From: Listeria costaricensis
Lineage (GTDB): Bacteria; Bacillota; Bacilli; Lactobacillales; Listeriaceae
DNA length: 64,000 bases
Assembly (NCBI RefSeq): GCF_900183385.1
Contig: NZ_FXUT01000003.1
Location: forward strand, 335-64,334
Direction of reading: 5' to 3'
The notes beneath the pieces are model-generated. The model was given only the letters and a program-made list of their open reading frames with translations. It did not search any database and was not told where the DNA came from. How positions within the stretch are numbered: position 1 is the first letter of the stretch; every line of letters starts with the position of its first letter. This document shows positions 8,815-17,588 of the stretch, one piece after another. The position numbers and the translations under genes were made by a program.

Positions 8815-9519
8815 TTATATTTTTGCCTTGATTTGTCTAGAAGGCTTGCCGAAAAAATAACCTTGCTGGAGAAAGAGCCCCATCTGCTTTAACTGTCGAC
8901 TGGTTTGCTCATTTTCGATTCCTTCAATCACAAAGTCCAGCTGGTTTTCTCGGGTAAAATCTTTCCAGGCCTCAATAAAGCGAAAGATCGTTTGTGGTTT
9001 CACGCCGTCATGCAGGCATTTGATGTAGGAAAATTTGATCCGATTCAGGTAGGGCGCATAGCTGGCCGCTCGTTCCAATGAATTTTGCCCGGAATCCACA
9101 TCATCGAGCGCCACGTGGAACCCCATCTGGTCGATTTTTTTGATTTGCATCAGCAGCCAATTTTCTCTTGCCCGATCACTAGGAGAAAAAATATCCTCTG
9201 TAATTTCAATGATCAAAACGTCGCGATAGTCGATCAATTCTTCCAGCAAGTCTAATGTTTCGGCGTAGAGAAGCTGTTCTGGATAGAAGTTGATGGCAAA
9301 AACATGCTGAGAATACGTTGCGAGCAAACGAAGCAGTTCTTTTTTAAACCAATGAAGAAAATCTGCGTGGGTTTCTTTGCTTGCGATAATGGAGTGAAAA
9401 TGTGTGTCAGGAAAAACCGGCTGGCTGCTTTTGTTGCGCAGTAAAATCTCATGTCCGATCAAATGATTCGTCTGGGTATCAATCTTCGGTTGAAAAAATA
9501 ACTGAAATGGCATGTGCAT
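8815..9519 (-). CDS. EAL-domain cyclic di-GMP phosphodiesterase
   Basis: This stand-alone EAL protein (about 234 residues) keeps nearly all catalytic residues. EAL reads EIL (HEILLRN), Asn is in AINFYP, Glu in IEITED, the Asp pair in ALDDVDSG, Lys in YIKC, Glu in IEGIEN and Gln in QQGYFFGKP. It should hydrolyse c-di-GMP made by the neighbouring GGDEF protein. I prefer ATG 9519 because GGGGG at 9528-9532 is only 2 bp from the ATG at 9525; both are possible. It is cytosolic with no sensor domain. Confidence 0.82.
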   Translation of the reverse strand: MHMPFQLFFQPKIDTQTNHLIGHEILLRNKSSQPVFPDTHFHSIIASKETHADFLHWFKKELLRLLATYSQHVFAINFYPEQLLYAETLDLLEELIDYRDVLIIEITEDIFSPSDRARENWLLMQIKKIDQMGFHVALDDVDSGQNSLERAASYAPYLNRIKFSYIKCLHDGVKPQTIFRFIEAWKDFTRENQLDFVIEGIENEQTSRQLKQMGLFLQQGYFFGKPSRQIKAKI

Positions 9520-9743
9520 CTCCATTTCCCCCTTAAAATAAACTACTTACTTTCTATACCCTACTTGAATGATCGTATGTATAAAAAGTATATGTCAGAT
9601 TAAAAATAGAAGCGAATGTTTTGTTTTTTACTTTTTTTAATGGATTTATCTCTTATTATGTTTAATGAGAAATAAAATTTTATATTTGTTAAATTATAAT
9701 GATAGAACGATAAAAAATTTCACTAAATTATTCCAAAAAGATA

Positions 9744-9772
9744 TTGTGAATAAGTGAGCTTGATGATATACT
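9744..9772 (+). promoter_or_regulatory. Likely promoter of the fumarate-reductase-like gene; rest of 9526-9823 otherwise empty
   Basis: TTGTGA (9744-9749), 17-bp spacer, TATACT (9767-9772). The -35 starts TTGTGAA, which equals a Rex half-site, but no inverted partner follows. The 298-bp gap around it is very AT-rich and shows no gene. Confidence 0.55.
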
Positions 9773-9823
9773 GAGGGACGTAAAGGGATTAATAGGGAAA
9801 AAAGGAAAAATGGGAGGAAACAA

Positions 9824-11350
9824 ATGAAGAAAAAGTTTTTGGCAGTTTTAGCGCTCGTTTTATCTGTTATGCTGGTCATTGCGGCTTGCGGCAGTAACGA
9901 TAAGGATTCTGCATCCAAAGAAAAGGCAGACAGCGACAAAGAAAAAACAGAGGCGACATCTGGCGCATCTAAGAAATCTTACACAGATCCAAGTGAATTA
10001 AAGGATGAATACGATATTATTATCGTAGGCGCAGGCGGTGCCGGCATGTCCGCTGCACTGGAAGCGAAAGCAAAGGGAATGAATCCGGTTATTTTTGAAA
10101 AAATGCCGATAGCAGGGGGAAATACGCTGAAAGCTTCATCCGGTATGAACGCATCGGAGACCAAGTTCCAAAAAGAACAAGGCATTGAAGACAGCAATGA
10201 TAAATTCTATGAAGAAACACTTGCAGGGGGCCACGGAACCAACGATCAAGAATTATTGCGTTTCTTTGTGGATCATTCGGCCGATGCGATCGACTGGTTG
10301 GATTCGATGGGCATTCGTTTAAATAATCTTACTATTACTGGCGGCATGAGTGAAAAACGGACACACCGTCCGGAAGATGGCTCGGCAGTTGGTGGCTATT
10401 TAGTTGACGGCTTAGTTCGCAACATACAGGAACAAAAAATTCCAATGTTTGTCAATGCGAATGTAAAAGAAATTACAGAAAAAGATGGTAAAGTAAACGG
10501 CGTGAAAGTGGCGCTTGATAATGGCAAACCGAAACAAATCAAGAGTGATGCGGTGGTTGTTACTACTGGTGGCTATGGGGCCAACATGGAAATGATCGGT
10601 GAAGAGCGTCCGGAATTGAAAGACTTGGTGACGACGAATCAGGAAGGCTCGACAGGGGATGGCATCAAGATGATCGAAAAACTGGGCGGCGTTCCGGTTG
10701 ACATGGATAAGATTCAAATCCACCCGACTGTTGAACAAAGCAAGTCGTATCTGATCGGGGAAGCGGTTCGTGGTGAAGGGGCGATTCTGGTCAATCAGGA
10801 CGGCGAACGTTTTGTGAATGAAATGGATACACGTGATAAAGTTTCCGCAGCGATCAATGAGAATCAGGACAAAGATGCCTATCTGATTTTTGATTCCGGT
10901 GTGAAAGATCGTGTCAAAGCGGTTGCGCAGTATGAAAAAATGGGGCTTGTAAAAGAAGCGAAAACCGTTGATGAATTAGCCAAAACAACAGGGCTTCCGG
11001 CAGAAAATCTGCAAGCGACGCTCGACAAATGGAATCAGTCGGTTGAAGCGAAAAGTGATGCGGATTTTGGTCGGGCGACAGGTATGGACAATGCACTTTC
11101 GGCAGCGCCTTACTACGCGATCAAGATTGCACCTGGTATTCACTATACAATGGGCGGCGTGAAAATCAATCCCAACACAGAGGTGCTGAATAAAGATGGT
11201 CAGCCGATCAAAGGCCTCTATGCGGCGGGAGAAGTGACAGGCGGCCTGCATGGGGACAATCGAATTGGCGGTAACTCGGTCGCAGATATTATCATCTTCG
11301 GTCGTCAAGCTGGTGACAAATCAGCCGAATATGTCAAAGCTAATCAATAA
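9824..11350 (+). CDS. frdA: Extracytoplasmic flavoprotein, fumarate reductase FrdA-like lipoprotein
   Basis: The 508-residue protein has a lipoprotein signal (lipobox VIAAC, Cys22), a charged linker and a single FAD_binding_2 domain. Visible are the FAD fold DIIIVGAGGAGMSAALEA, the loop GGNTLKASSGMN, and fumarate-site regions IHPT, ERFVNEMDTRD and LHGDNRIGGN. It probably reduces fumarate or a related unsaturated acid outside the membrane, as proposed for Listeria flavin-based extracellular electron transfer. I see no S-G-A-T flavinylation motif, so an attached FMN-domain is missing. No FmnB, PplA, Ndh2 or Eet gene is nearby. Confidence 0.82.
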   Translation: MKKKFLAVLALVLSVMLVIAACGSNDKDSASKEKADSDKEKTEATSGASKKSYTDPSELKDEYDIIIVGAGGAGMSAALEAKAKGMNPVIFEKMPIAGGNTLKASSGMNASETKFQKEQGIEDSNDKFYEETLAGGHGTNDQELLRFFVDHSADAIDWLDSMGIRLNNLTITGGMSEKRTHRPEDGSAVGGYLVDGLVRNIQEQKIPMFVNANVKEITEKDGKVNGVKVALDNGKPKQIKSDAVVVTTGGYGANMEMIGEERPELKDLVTTNQEGSTGDGIKMIEKLGGVPVDMDKIQIHPTVEQSKSYLIGEAVRGEGAILVNQDGERFVNEMDTRDKVSAAINENQDKDAYLIFDSGVKDRVKAVAQYEKMGLVKEAKTVDELAKTTGLPAENLQATLDKWNQSVEAKSDADFGRATGMDNALSAAPYYAIKIAPGIHYTMGGVKINPNTEVLNKDGQPIKGLYAAGEVTGGLHGDNRIGGNSVADIIIFGRQAGDKSAEYVKANQ

Positions 11351-11354
11351 ATAA

Positions 11355-11411
11355 CCACAAAAAAGAAATCCGGTACGTGCCTAAGCGCAGCCGGGTTTCT
11401 TTTTTTTGTGG
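11355..11411. terminator. Bidirectional terminator between FrdA-like and AraC genes
   Basis: CCACAAAAAAGAAA pairs with TTTCTTTTTTTTGTGG, continued by CCGG pairing and a small inner TGC/GCA hairpin. Confidence 0.8.
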
Positions 11412-11433
11412 CTATAATGACGCGAGCAGGGGA

Positions 11434-12462
11434 TCATTTTTCGGAGGAATGCTGCTTGCGGAATTCACCGGGCGACAGGTGGGTGTTTTCCTTGAAGAAG
11501 CGATAAAAGTGGGCTTCTGACTGAAAGCCGATCGCCTCAGAGATTTGCCGGATCGTCCAGGTGCTCTCTGTTAAAAGCTTGACTGCCAGCTCGAGTCTGG
11601 CCCGTTTGGAATGCTTCATAATGCTGTCACCGGTCTGCTTTTTGACGATGCGATTCAGATATTCATCGTTGTAATGAAAAGCCGTGGTCAGTTCCGAACG
11701 AGAGAGAATGCCATGCTGCTTCTCAATAAAATTCAAAACCTGATGGCATAAGAAGGCTTCTTTTGATAAATCAAGACTGACAAGCCTTGTGCTGACGAGC
11801 TGGCGATTTTGCAAGGCATCAAACAGGCGCAGTGCAAGGCCACGCTGTAAGAAAGCGGCACCAATTTTTTTCGTGGCAATTTCTTGCTGCAAGGAGTCAA
11901 GCAACACAAACAGCACGGGATCATTTTCACTTGTCAGGCGGTTGAATTCAATGTAGCTGCGCTGATATTCTTTCTGATCCTGCATATTGGCCTGCAGAAA
12001 ACGCACGATCATTTCTTGCTCTGCAGGATGATTTTTAGGAAAAGCCGCTTGAAAAATTTCTTCCAAAAAACTCACAGAAAAATTGATAAAAACGACCGTG
12101 CAGCCGGGATCAGGCACTTCAAAATGGGAGACCTGCCGATTCATCAGACAGCCGCTTCCCGCTTGGTAGAAAGCCGTTTTATCTTCAATATAGTTGGTCA
12201 AGGTGCCCGTCAAAACATACATAAGCTCAAAATAGTCGTGCTGATGCGGAATGTTGATATTGTCGCCCGTGAAAAAATCAATTTGGCCGTCAATGATCGA
12301 GGTATAAAGAATTGTCTTGGGTTGTGCCGTTTTAAAGAACATCGAAATCGGGGCTTTGGCGGCAAGGGTGTGCTTTTCAACGGCTGCTGTTTGAAGCTCA
12401 ATACTTTTCATTTTGTCGAGTAGTGATTTTTTCAATACTTCCCACCTCTTTTCATCTTTCAT
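11434..12462 (-). CDS. AraC-family transcriptional regulator
   Basis: The 342-residue protein has an N-terminal cupin-like sensing domain (HQHDYFELMYVLTGTLTNYI, about residues 93-112) and a C-terminal double HTH (about 240-335; FHYNDEYLNRIVKKQTG and IRQISEAIGFQSEAHFYRFF). It diverges from the GH2 gene and probably activates it in response to a sugar. The ATG at 12462 has no clear ribosome site; a TTG at 12435 sits behind AGGTGGG and is a good alternative start. Two further AraC genes in this window show the same layout next to glycosidases. Confidence 0.87.
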   Translation of the reverse strand: MKDEKRWEVLKKSLLDKMKSIELQTAAVEKHTLAAKAPISMFFKTAQPKTILYTSIIDGQIDFFTGDNINIPHQHDYFELMYVLTGTLTNYIEDKTAFYQAGSGCLMNRQVSHFEVPDPGCTVVFINFSVSFLEEIFQAAFPKNHPAEQEMIVRFLQANMQDQKEYQRSYIEFNRLTSENDPVLFVLLDSLQQEIATKKIGAAFLQRGLALRLFDALQNRQLVSTRLVSLDLSKEAFLCHQVLNFIEKQHGILSRSELTTAFHYNDEYLNRIVKKQTGDSIMKHSKRARLELAVKLLTESTWTIRQISEAIGFQSEAHFYRFFKENTHLSPGEFRKQHSSEK

Positions 12463-12489
12463 TGTAACCTGAATGAAGATAAGAAGAAA

Positions 12490-12503
12490 TGTAAGCGCTT
12501 ATG
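12490..12503. promoter_or_regulatory. Putative cre (CcpA) site between AraC and GH2 genes
   Basis: TGTAAGCGCTTATG holds the perfect palindrome TAAGCGCTTA and fits the cre core TGNAARCGNTTNNC except near the end. This suggests glucose repression. Confidence 0.6.
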
Positions 12504-12575
12504 AAAAGTCGGTTTTTCAAAGTGTTTGATAAGGGGATGTCGTTTTTTGCTATTACCTGTGGCAAATTTTGCTCG

Positions 12576-12585
12576 TATACTTAAG
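12576..12585 (+). promoter_or_regulatory. -10 region of the GH2 promoter, motif shared with the MFS promoter
   Basis: TATACTTAAG occurs 37 bp before the GH2 start and, identically, before the MFS gene (15093-15102). Neither has a good -35 box, as expected for activator-dependent promoters. Confidence 0.5.
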
Positions 12586-12621
12586 GCGATCAAAAGAATT
12601 TGAATAGAAAGAAGGGGGAGC

Positions 12622-15039
12622 ATGAGAAAGAAACGCTCTTTAAATGATAACTGGCTTTTTCATCTAGGCGAGCTTGGCGAACCAATGAAAACAGTCAAAA
12701 AAGCAGCAGCAATCGGCGGCTTGACCTCCGCAACGACCGAAGAAGGTATGCCACTTCCGATTGGTAAAGGAGGCGACCATTTCCTGCGTTTGATTTCACA
12801 GGGGCAGCCTGATCAAGGGTTGCGCATGCTCGCCGGAACCGACCTAGAAACAAAAGCGGCAGAAATAGACTGGCAAAACGTCGACCTGCCGCATGATTGG
12901 AAGCAGAATATGGCCTTTACCAATGATCCAGCACTCCTGATGAGCGGTTCAAAGGAAGAGGGTGTGGGCTACTACCGCAAGACGTTCGATTTGCCGGAGG
13001 AACTTGCGAGGGGGCAGCGACTCATCTTGCGTTTTGAAGGCGTGATGCGGAAGGCAAATGTCTGGCTGAATGGCATGTATCTGGGTGAAAATTTAAGCGG
13101 CTACACGGAGTTCGACTATGATGTGACCGAAATGCTTCAAACCGGTTCAGAAGGTGCCAATGTGCTGCTCGTCAAAGTGGACACGACGACTGGTGGCGAA
13201 GGCTGGTGGTACGAAGGCGCCGGGATTTACCGCAATGTCGACCTGCTGATTTTACCGGAATTGCGGCTCGACGCGGATGCCTTATATCTATTTACCAAGC
13301 AGCTAGGGACTGATGTGGCAGAAGTCGGCACGGAGCTGACCGTCCAAAATGATACGGCAGAACAGCAGGCCTTTACTGTCCGGCTCCACATGAATGAAAC
13401 CCTTTTGCTTGAGCAATCCGGTGAAACGGCTGCAAGCGGGTCTGTCACACTGGCAGGGGGCTTCACGCTTCATCAACCGGACTGCTGGACGCCGGAAAAT
13501 CCGCATTTATATGCCATCCGGGTAGAATTGCGCCAAAATGACCGGGTCATCGATGAAGTGACCGTCAAATTTGGCGTTCGGACGGTTCGCTACGACGAGA
13601 CGGGTTTTTACTTGAACGGGGAAAGCTATCTCTTAAAAGGCGTCTGTGAGCATCAGGATTTTGCCGGCGTGGGAACGGCGCTTTCCAAAGACCTCGTTCG
13701 CTTCAAGCTCAACAAGATCAAAGCCATGGGTGCCAACAGTTATCGAAGCGCCCACCATTTTGCTTCCCGCGATCTGCTTTCGCTATGTGATGAGCTGGGC
13801 GTCATTGTGATGAATGAAAACCGTATTCTGGAGTCCAGTCCGTGGCGCCTTGCTGATTTCAAAAAAATGGTCACCAGAAGTCGCATGCATCCGTCGATCT
13901 GCTTCTGGTCCATTGCTAATGAAGAAATTATCGGCAGCACTAGCCTCGGCGCGCGCATGGCTAAACGAATCGTCCAAACCGTTCGAGCGGTTGATTATGA
14001 GCGCTTGCTGGTTTCGGCAGAGCTGCTCAATCCGGAAGGGCTGATCGATGAGGACTATATCCAGCATTTCGATGTGGTCGGGGTCAACTATCCCGAAGCA
14101 GGTGTCATGGGTGGCGGACTGGAGAAGATTAAAGAAAACTATCCACATCTGCCGCTGATGAGTGCCGAAAATGCCTCCTATTTCTCGACACGCGGAATCT
14201 ATCAGGACAACGCGGCGAAATGCCAAACGAACAATTTTGGCTCGCTGTATTCGATGGTGCTACCGGGGAAACGGGAACCGGGAGATCCTGGCGTAGGGGG
14301 GACCGCTCGACCGGAGGAAGTCATGGCGTTTGTCGAGTCGCATCCGTATATGGGAGGCGCCTTTTTGTGGACGGCTTTTGATTATGCGGGCGAACCGTCA
14401 CCGTTTGGCTGGCCGGGAATCAGCTCCCAGTTCGGCATTCTGGATATGTGTGGTTTTGAAAAGGATTACTACTATTACTATCAGTCGAAATGGACGGAGG
14501 CTCCCATGATCCACGTCATGCCGCACTGGAACGGCGAAGCGCTTGATTTAACCAAAGAGAAGCAGGAAATCCGCGTTTTCAGCAATTGTCACATGGCAGA
14601 ACTGTTTGTAAATGGGGAAAGCCAAGGCCGCCAGCTGGTCGCAGGGCATTTTAACACGTGGCATGTGCCATATGTTCCTGGCGAGCTCCTCGTGGTCGGT
14701 TTTGACACAGAAGGAATGGAAGTAGCCAGAGACATGCGCCAGACAGCAGGTGAGCTTGCGAACGTCCAAATCCGCACGTTGTTTGAAGGCGAGGCGGTCC
14801 AAATTTTTGCCTTGGAAGCAAGAGATGAAGCGGATCGACATGTGCCGACAAGCCATCAGGAACTGAAAATAACTGCACGGCATGGGCGCATTTTGGGTGT
14901 TGGAAATGGGGATCCAATTGGTCAAAACAGACGCTTGGACCGCGTGGCATTATTCTCTGGAAAAGCGATTGTCGTGGCGGAAAAAGGGACCGTTCTTAAG
15001 GTGTCAGCGGACGAGGAGCTGGCTATTTCCCATCTGTGA
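12622..15039 (+). CDS. Glycoside hydrolase family 2 (beta-galactosidase/beta-glucuronidase type)
   Basis: The 805-residue enzyme has no signal peptide and should act in the cytoplasm. The GH2 order is visible: sugar-binding domain (EGVGYYRKTFDLPEEL near 113-128), Ig-like domain, TIM barrel with acid/base Glu in FWSIANEE (about 430) and probable nucleophile Glu in MSAEN (about 514). A DUF4982-like C-terminal region (IRVFSNCHMAELFVNGES) follows. It removes a terminal beta-linked sugar; whether galactose, glucuronate or another cannot be told. About 40 extra residues (25-65) interrupt the start of the sugar-binding domain. It probably forms an operon with the downstream transporter. Confidence 0.86.
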   Translation: MRKKRSLNDNWLFHLGELGEPMKTVKKAAAIGGLTSATTEEGMPLPIGKGGDHFLRLISQGQPDQGLRMLAGTDLETKAAEIDWQNVDLPHDWKQNMAFTNDPALLMSGSKEEGVGYYRKTFDLPEELARGQRLILRFEGVMRKANVWLNGMYLGENLSGYTEFDYDVTEMLQTGSEGANVLLVKVDTTTGGEGWWYEGAGIYRNVDLLILPELRLDADALYLFTKQLGTDVAEVGTELTVQNDTAEQQAFTVRLHMNETLLLEQSGETAASGSVTLAGGFTLHQPDCWTPENPHLYAIRVELRQNDRVIDEVTVKFGVRTVRYDETGFYLNGESYLLKGVCEHQDFAGVGTALSKDLVRFKLNKIKAMGANSYRSAHHFASRDLLSLCDELGVIVMNENRILESSPWRLADFKKMVTRSRMHPSICFWSIANEEIIGSTSLGARMAKRIVQTVRAVDYERLLVSAELLNPEGLIDEDYIQHFDVVGVNYPEAGVMGGGLEKIKENYPHLPLMSAENASYFSTRGIYQDNAAKCQTNNFGSLYSMVLPGKREPGDPGVGGTARPEEVMAFVESHPYMGGAFLWTAFDYAGEPSPFGWPGISSQFGILDMCGFEKDYYYYYQSKWTEAPMIHVMPHWNGEALDLTKEKQEIRVFSNCHMAELFVNGESQGRQLVAGHFNTWHVPYVPGELLVVGFDTEGMEVARDMRQTAGELANVQIRTLFEGEAVQIFALEARDEADRHVPTSHQELKITARHGRILGVGNGDPIGQNRRLDRVALFSGKAIVVAEKGTVLKVSADEELAISHL

Positions 15040-15072
15040 AATGAACATATAGCAACTGGATTTTAAATATAG

Positions 15073-15102
15073 TGAAAGCGTTATTTTCGCCCTATACTTA
15101 AG
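15073..15102 (+). promoter_or_regulatory. cre-like site and -10 box before the MFS gene
   Basis: TGAAAGCGTTATTT (15073-15086) matches most of the cre consensus and lies just upstream of TATACTTAAG (15093-15102). CcpA bound here would block the promoter. Confidence 0.5.
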
Positions 15103-15163
15103 AGGTGAAATGAATGCGCGCATGCTTTTAAATAACATCACATTCTGAAAGGATGAAACGAAC

Positions 15164-16372
15164 GTGAACAAAAAGAAATTAGCACTAATTGTTGGGATTT
15201 TAAGTATGAATTTGCTTCTTATGTCGGGTTCTGTTGTCGGGTCTGCCATTGCGGCGATTGCCAAATCTTTTCCGACAGAGCCAATCTCCAAGGTTCAGAT
15301 GCTCAGCTCGATTCCGCAACTGGGTCAACTAATCGCCACACTGATTTTCAGCTATCTGGCCTTTAAGATTACACGAAAAAACTTAGGACTGATTGCCGTC
15401 GCCCTAGTGGCAATTAGCGGCTTGCTTCCGGCATTTTACAACACAAACCTCAATATCATTCTTGCCTGCATGGTCTTGCTCGGCTTTGGTCTGGGTCTGA
15501 TCAGCAATATCGGACCAGTTTTACTACAGGAATATTTTGAAGGCGAAGAACGTGCCACCGTTATGGGCTGGGCAGTTGGCGTCAACAATATCGGGATGAT
15601 TGCTTTTGTCGCGATCGGCGGTATTCTTGGCGGCGTTCACTGGCAAAACTTATTCTGGGTATACGGCATTTCCGTAATTATTTTCTTGCTGGTATTCTTC
15701 CTTGTGCCGCAAGACGTACGGATTCAAAGCAAAGATGCCGGTGCCGCTGGTGAAAAATCTGAAAGCTACTGGAAAACATTTAAAGGACTTAACGGCTATG
15801 TGTACGTGATTTTAGCCGTAACTTTTGTAACGAGCCTTGCCATGATGATTTTCATGTCAAACCTGTCGATCGTTTTGGCAGAAAAAGGCAATGGAACAGC
15901 CTATACGGCCACGATCACAGCTATCGGCAATGTTGGCGGTATCGTGACGGCCTTTGGATTGAAATATATTCGGAAGCTGACGAAAACCAATACAATGGCT
16001 TGGGGTTTCATCTGTTTTGCACTATCGTTTATCTGCATCGTTTTCTTCAACAACTTTGCGATGCATATTCTTGGAAACATGTTCTCTGGAATGGGAATCG
16101 TGCTAATCAATGCGACCATTCCATATGAACTGTCCATCCTATCAAGCAAACGGCAATTTGCGATTGCGATCTCGCTGAATACACTTGTCAGCTCACTGGC
16201 TGGGGTTGCAGCGCCAATCATACTCGCAGCAGTCAACATTCCGGCAGGTTCTTCTTCCTATATGGCCGGCATCATTCTCAGTGCGGTTGCAGCGCTTCTT
16301 CTGTTCGGTTCCCGTTTAGGCAAACGTGTAGAAGATGTTCATGCGGCAAAAGTAGTCGAAGCAGAAGCCTAA
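15164..16372 (+). CDS. Major facilitator superfamily transporter
   Basis: The 402-residue membrane protein has about 12 hydrophobic helices with the pseudo-twofold layout of the MFS. It starts at a GTG behind AAGGATG. The region EYFEGEERATVMGWAVGVNNIG between helices 4 and 5 is typical of MFS efflux/uptake carriers. Standing 125 bp after the GH2 gene, with a promoter motif in common, it probably imports the glycoside or exports a product such as the aglycone. No binding-protein or PTS part is linked to it. Confidence 0.8.
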   Translation: MNKKKLALIVGILSMNLLLMSGSVVGSAIAAIAKSFPTEPISKVQMLSSIPQLGQLIATLIFSYLAFKITRKNLGLIAVALVAISGLLPAFYNTNLNIILACMVLLGFGLGLISNIGPVLLQEYFEGEERATVMGWAVGVNNIGMIAFVAIGGILGGVHWQNLFWVYGISVIIFLLVFFLVPQDVRIQSKDAGAAGEKSESYWKTFKGLNGYVYVILAVTFVTSLAMMIFMSNLSIVLAEKGNGTAYTATITAIGNVGGIVTAFGLKYIRKLTKTNTMAWGFICFALSFICIVFFNNFAMHILGNMFSGMGIVLINATIPYELSILSSKRQFAIAISLNTLVSSLAGVAAPIILAAVNIPAGSSSYMAGIILSAVAALLLFGSRLGKRVEDVHAAKVVEAEA

Positions 16373-16374
16373 AT

Positions 16375-16417
16375 AAAAAAACAGAGGGGACACGTGACGT
16401 TGTGCTCTCTGTTTTTT
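16375..16417. terminator. Bidirectional terminator between MFS and second AraC gene
   Basis: AAAAAACAGAG pairs with CTCTGTTTTTT, with an inner CAC/GTG pairing. The stop codon of the AraC gene lies on its edge. Confidence 0.8.
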
Positions 16418-17411
16418 AACGATATTGTTCGCGATATTCAGCAGGTGAAAGGCCGAGGTTGCGGCGGAAAACTTTATAAAAATAAGAAGGGTTTTCATAG
16501 CCAACTTTTAACGCGATTTGTTCAATCGGGACATTGGTGTTCACCAGAAATTCAGCTGCTGCATTGATGCGCTGTAAATGAACCAATTTGATAAACGTTC
16601 GACCAGTTTGCCGCTTTAAATAGGAGGAAAGGTAGTTGGGATTGAACCCGAAATAATGCGCCATTTCTTCCAGGGTAATATCGGCATAATTTTTTTCAAT
16701 GTAGAGAAGGAGCATCAGCAGATCGGTTTTGCTTTGTTCCGTGTCGACAATTTCCAGCTGTGTATGATAAGCAATTCGCACCAGCCGGGAAAAAAGCGTG
16801 AGAATTTCAAAGCGGATAATATGACTCGTCTGAATGTCAGGAAAATAGTATTCTTTGATGATATCATAGACGGTCGAGACGATTTTCGGCTCATGATTCG
16901 TTTTGAATAAGCTGTACCTGCCTTCAAGTTCCGCTTCGTTGGAAAGAAGTGAAAACAGAAAAGTGGCAATGGATTGTGAGTTCCCGCCCCGAAGCATGAA
17001 ATTCAGATCATTGAGAGAGAAAGCGGTATTTTTGAGGGCGATATTGACGACAATCGTGGAAGGTGAAATCGGTTCGACTGTATGAATGGCCCGATTGCCA
17101 ATCACTAGCAGCTCATCCTGCTTGACGGTCAGCGTCTCTTTTTTCGTAATGACGGTACAGTGACCGAGCAGCGGAATAATGATTTCAACATAGTCGTGAA
17201 TGTGATAGGGGATATGAGAAGAGACTGGCTGCACAGAGACAGAAATCGACTGATTATTGAGGGCCAGACTATCTGTCAGCGTATCAAAAAATTCGTAGAC
17301 AGGTTCTTTGCCCACATAGCCGGAGACTTTCGCGCGGAAGGACGCAGAAATCGTTTGCCAATTTCTCGGTTGGCTATAGGCATGCAGCAATTCCAAAATT
17401 TCAGGATTCAT
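16416..17411 (-). CDS. AraC-family transcriptional regulator
   Basis: Start ATG 17411 has GGAGG eight bases upstream; an in-frame ATG at 17450 has none. The 331-residue product has an N-terminal cupin-like domain (IPYHIHDYVEIIIPLLGH, about residues 65-82) and a C-terminal AraC HTH pair (about 235-331; MAHYFGFNPNYLSSYLKRQTG and ALKVGYENPSYFYKVFRRNLG). It diverges from the GH3-GH78 unit and probably activates it. Its product and the 11434 and 28620 regulators are about the same size, but their sensor domains differ, so they may sense different sugars. Confidence 0.87.
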   Translation of the reverse strand: MNPEILELLHAYSQPRNWQTISASFRAKVSGYVGKEPVYEFFDTLTDSLALNNQSISVSVQPVSSHIPYHIHDYVEIIIPLLGHCTVITKKETLTVKQDELLVIGNRAIHTVEPISPSTIVVNIALKNTAFSLNDLNFMLRGGNSQSIATFLFSLLSNEAELEGRYSLFKTNHEPKIVSTVYDIIKEYYFPDIQTSHIIRFEILTLFSRLVRIAYHTQLEIVDTEQSKTDLLMLLLYIEKNYADITLEEMAHYFGFNPNYLSSYLKRQTGRTFIKLVHLQRINAAAEFLVNTNVPIEQIALKVGYENPSYFYKVFRRNLGLSPAEYREQYR

Positions 17412-17588
17412 CGCGTATTCCTCCAAATACAAGCCATTTTTCTTTATCATACCTTAAAAGCAGTCGCTTGATAAGTCGTTTGGAGATACATCTGTGAAAT
17501 CGACACACACTTGATCGGATTTAGCCATAGCAGGCAGGATTTTTCAAGTATAAAATGGAAGTAAAAGCATATAACAGGAGGCAATTCC

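Noticed and set aside
9744-9765. Full Rex operator at the frdA-like promoter
   Set aside because: Only the TTGTGAA half is present; the required inverted TTCACAA is absent.
11884-12423. Plus-strand open frame of 179 codons inside the first AraC gene
   Set aside because: It is antisense to an AraC protein with intact cupin and HTH domains and has no start signal.
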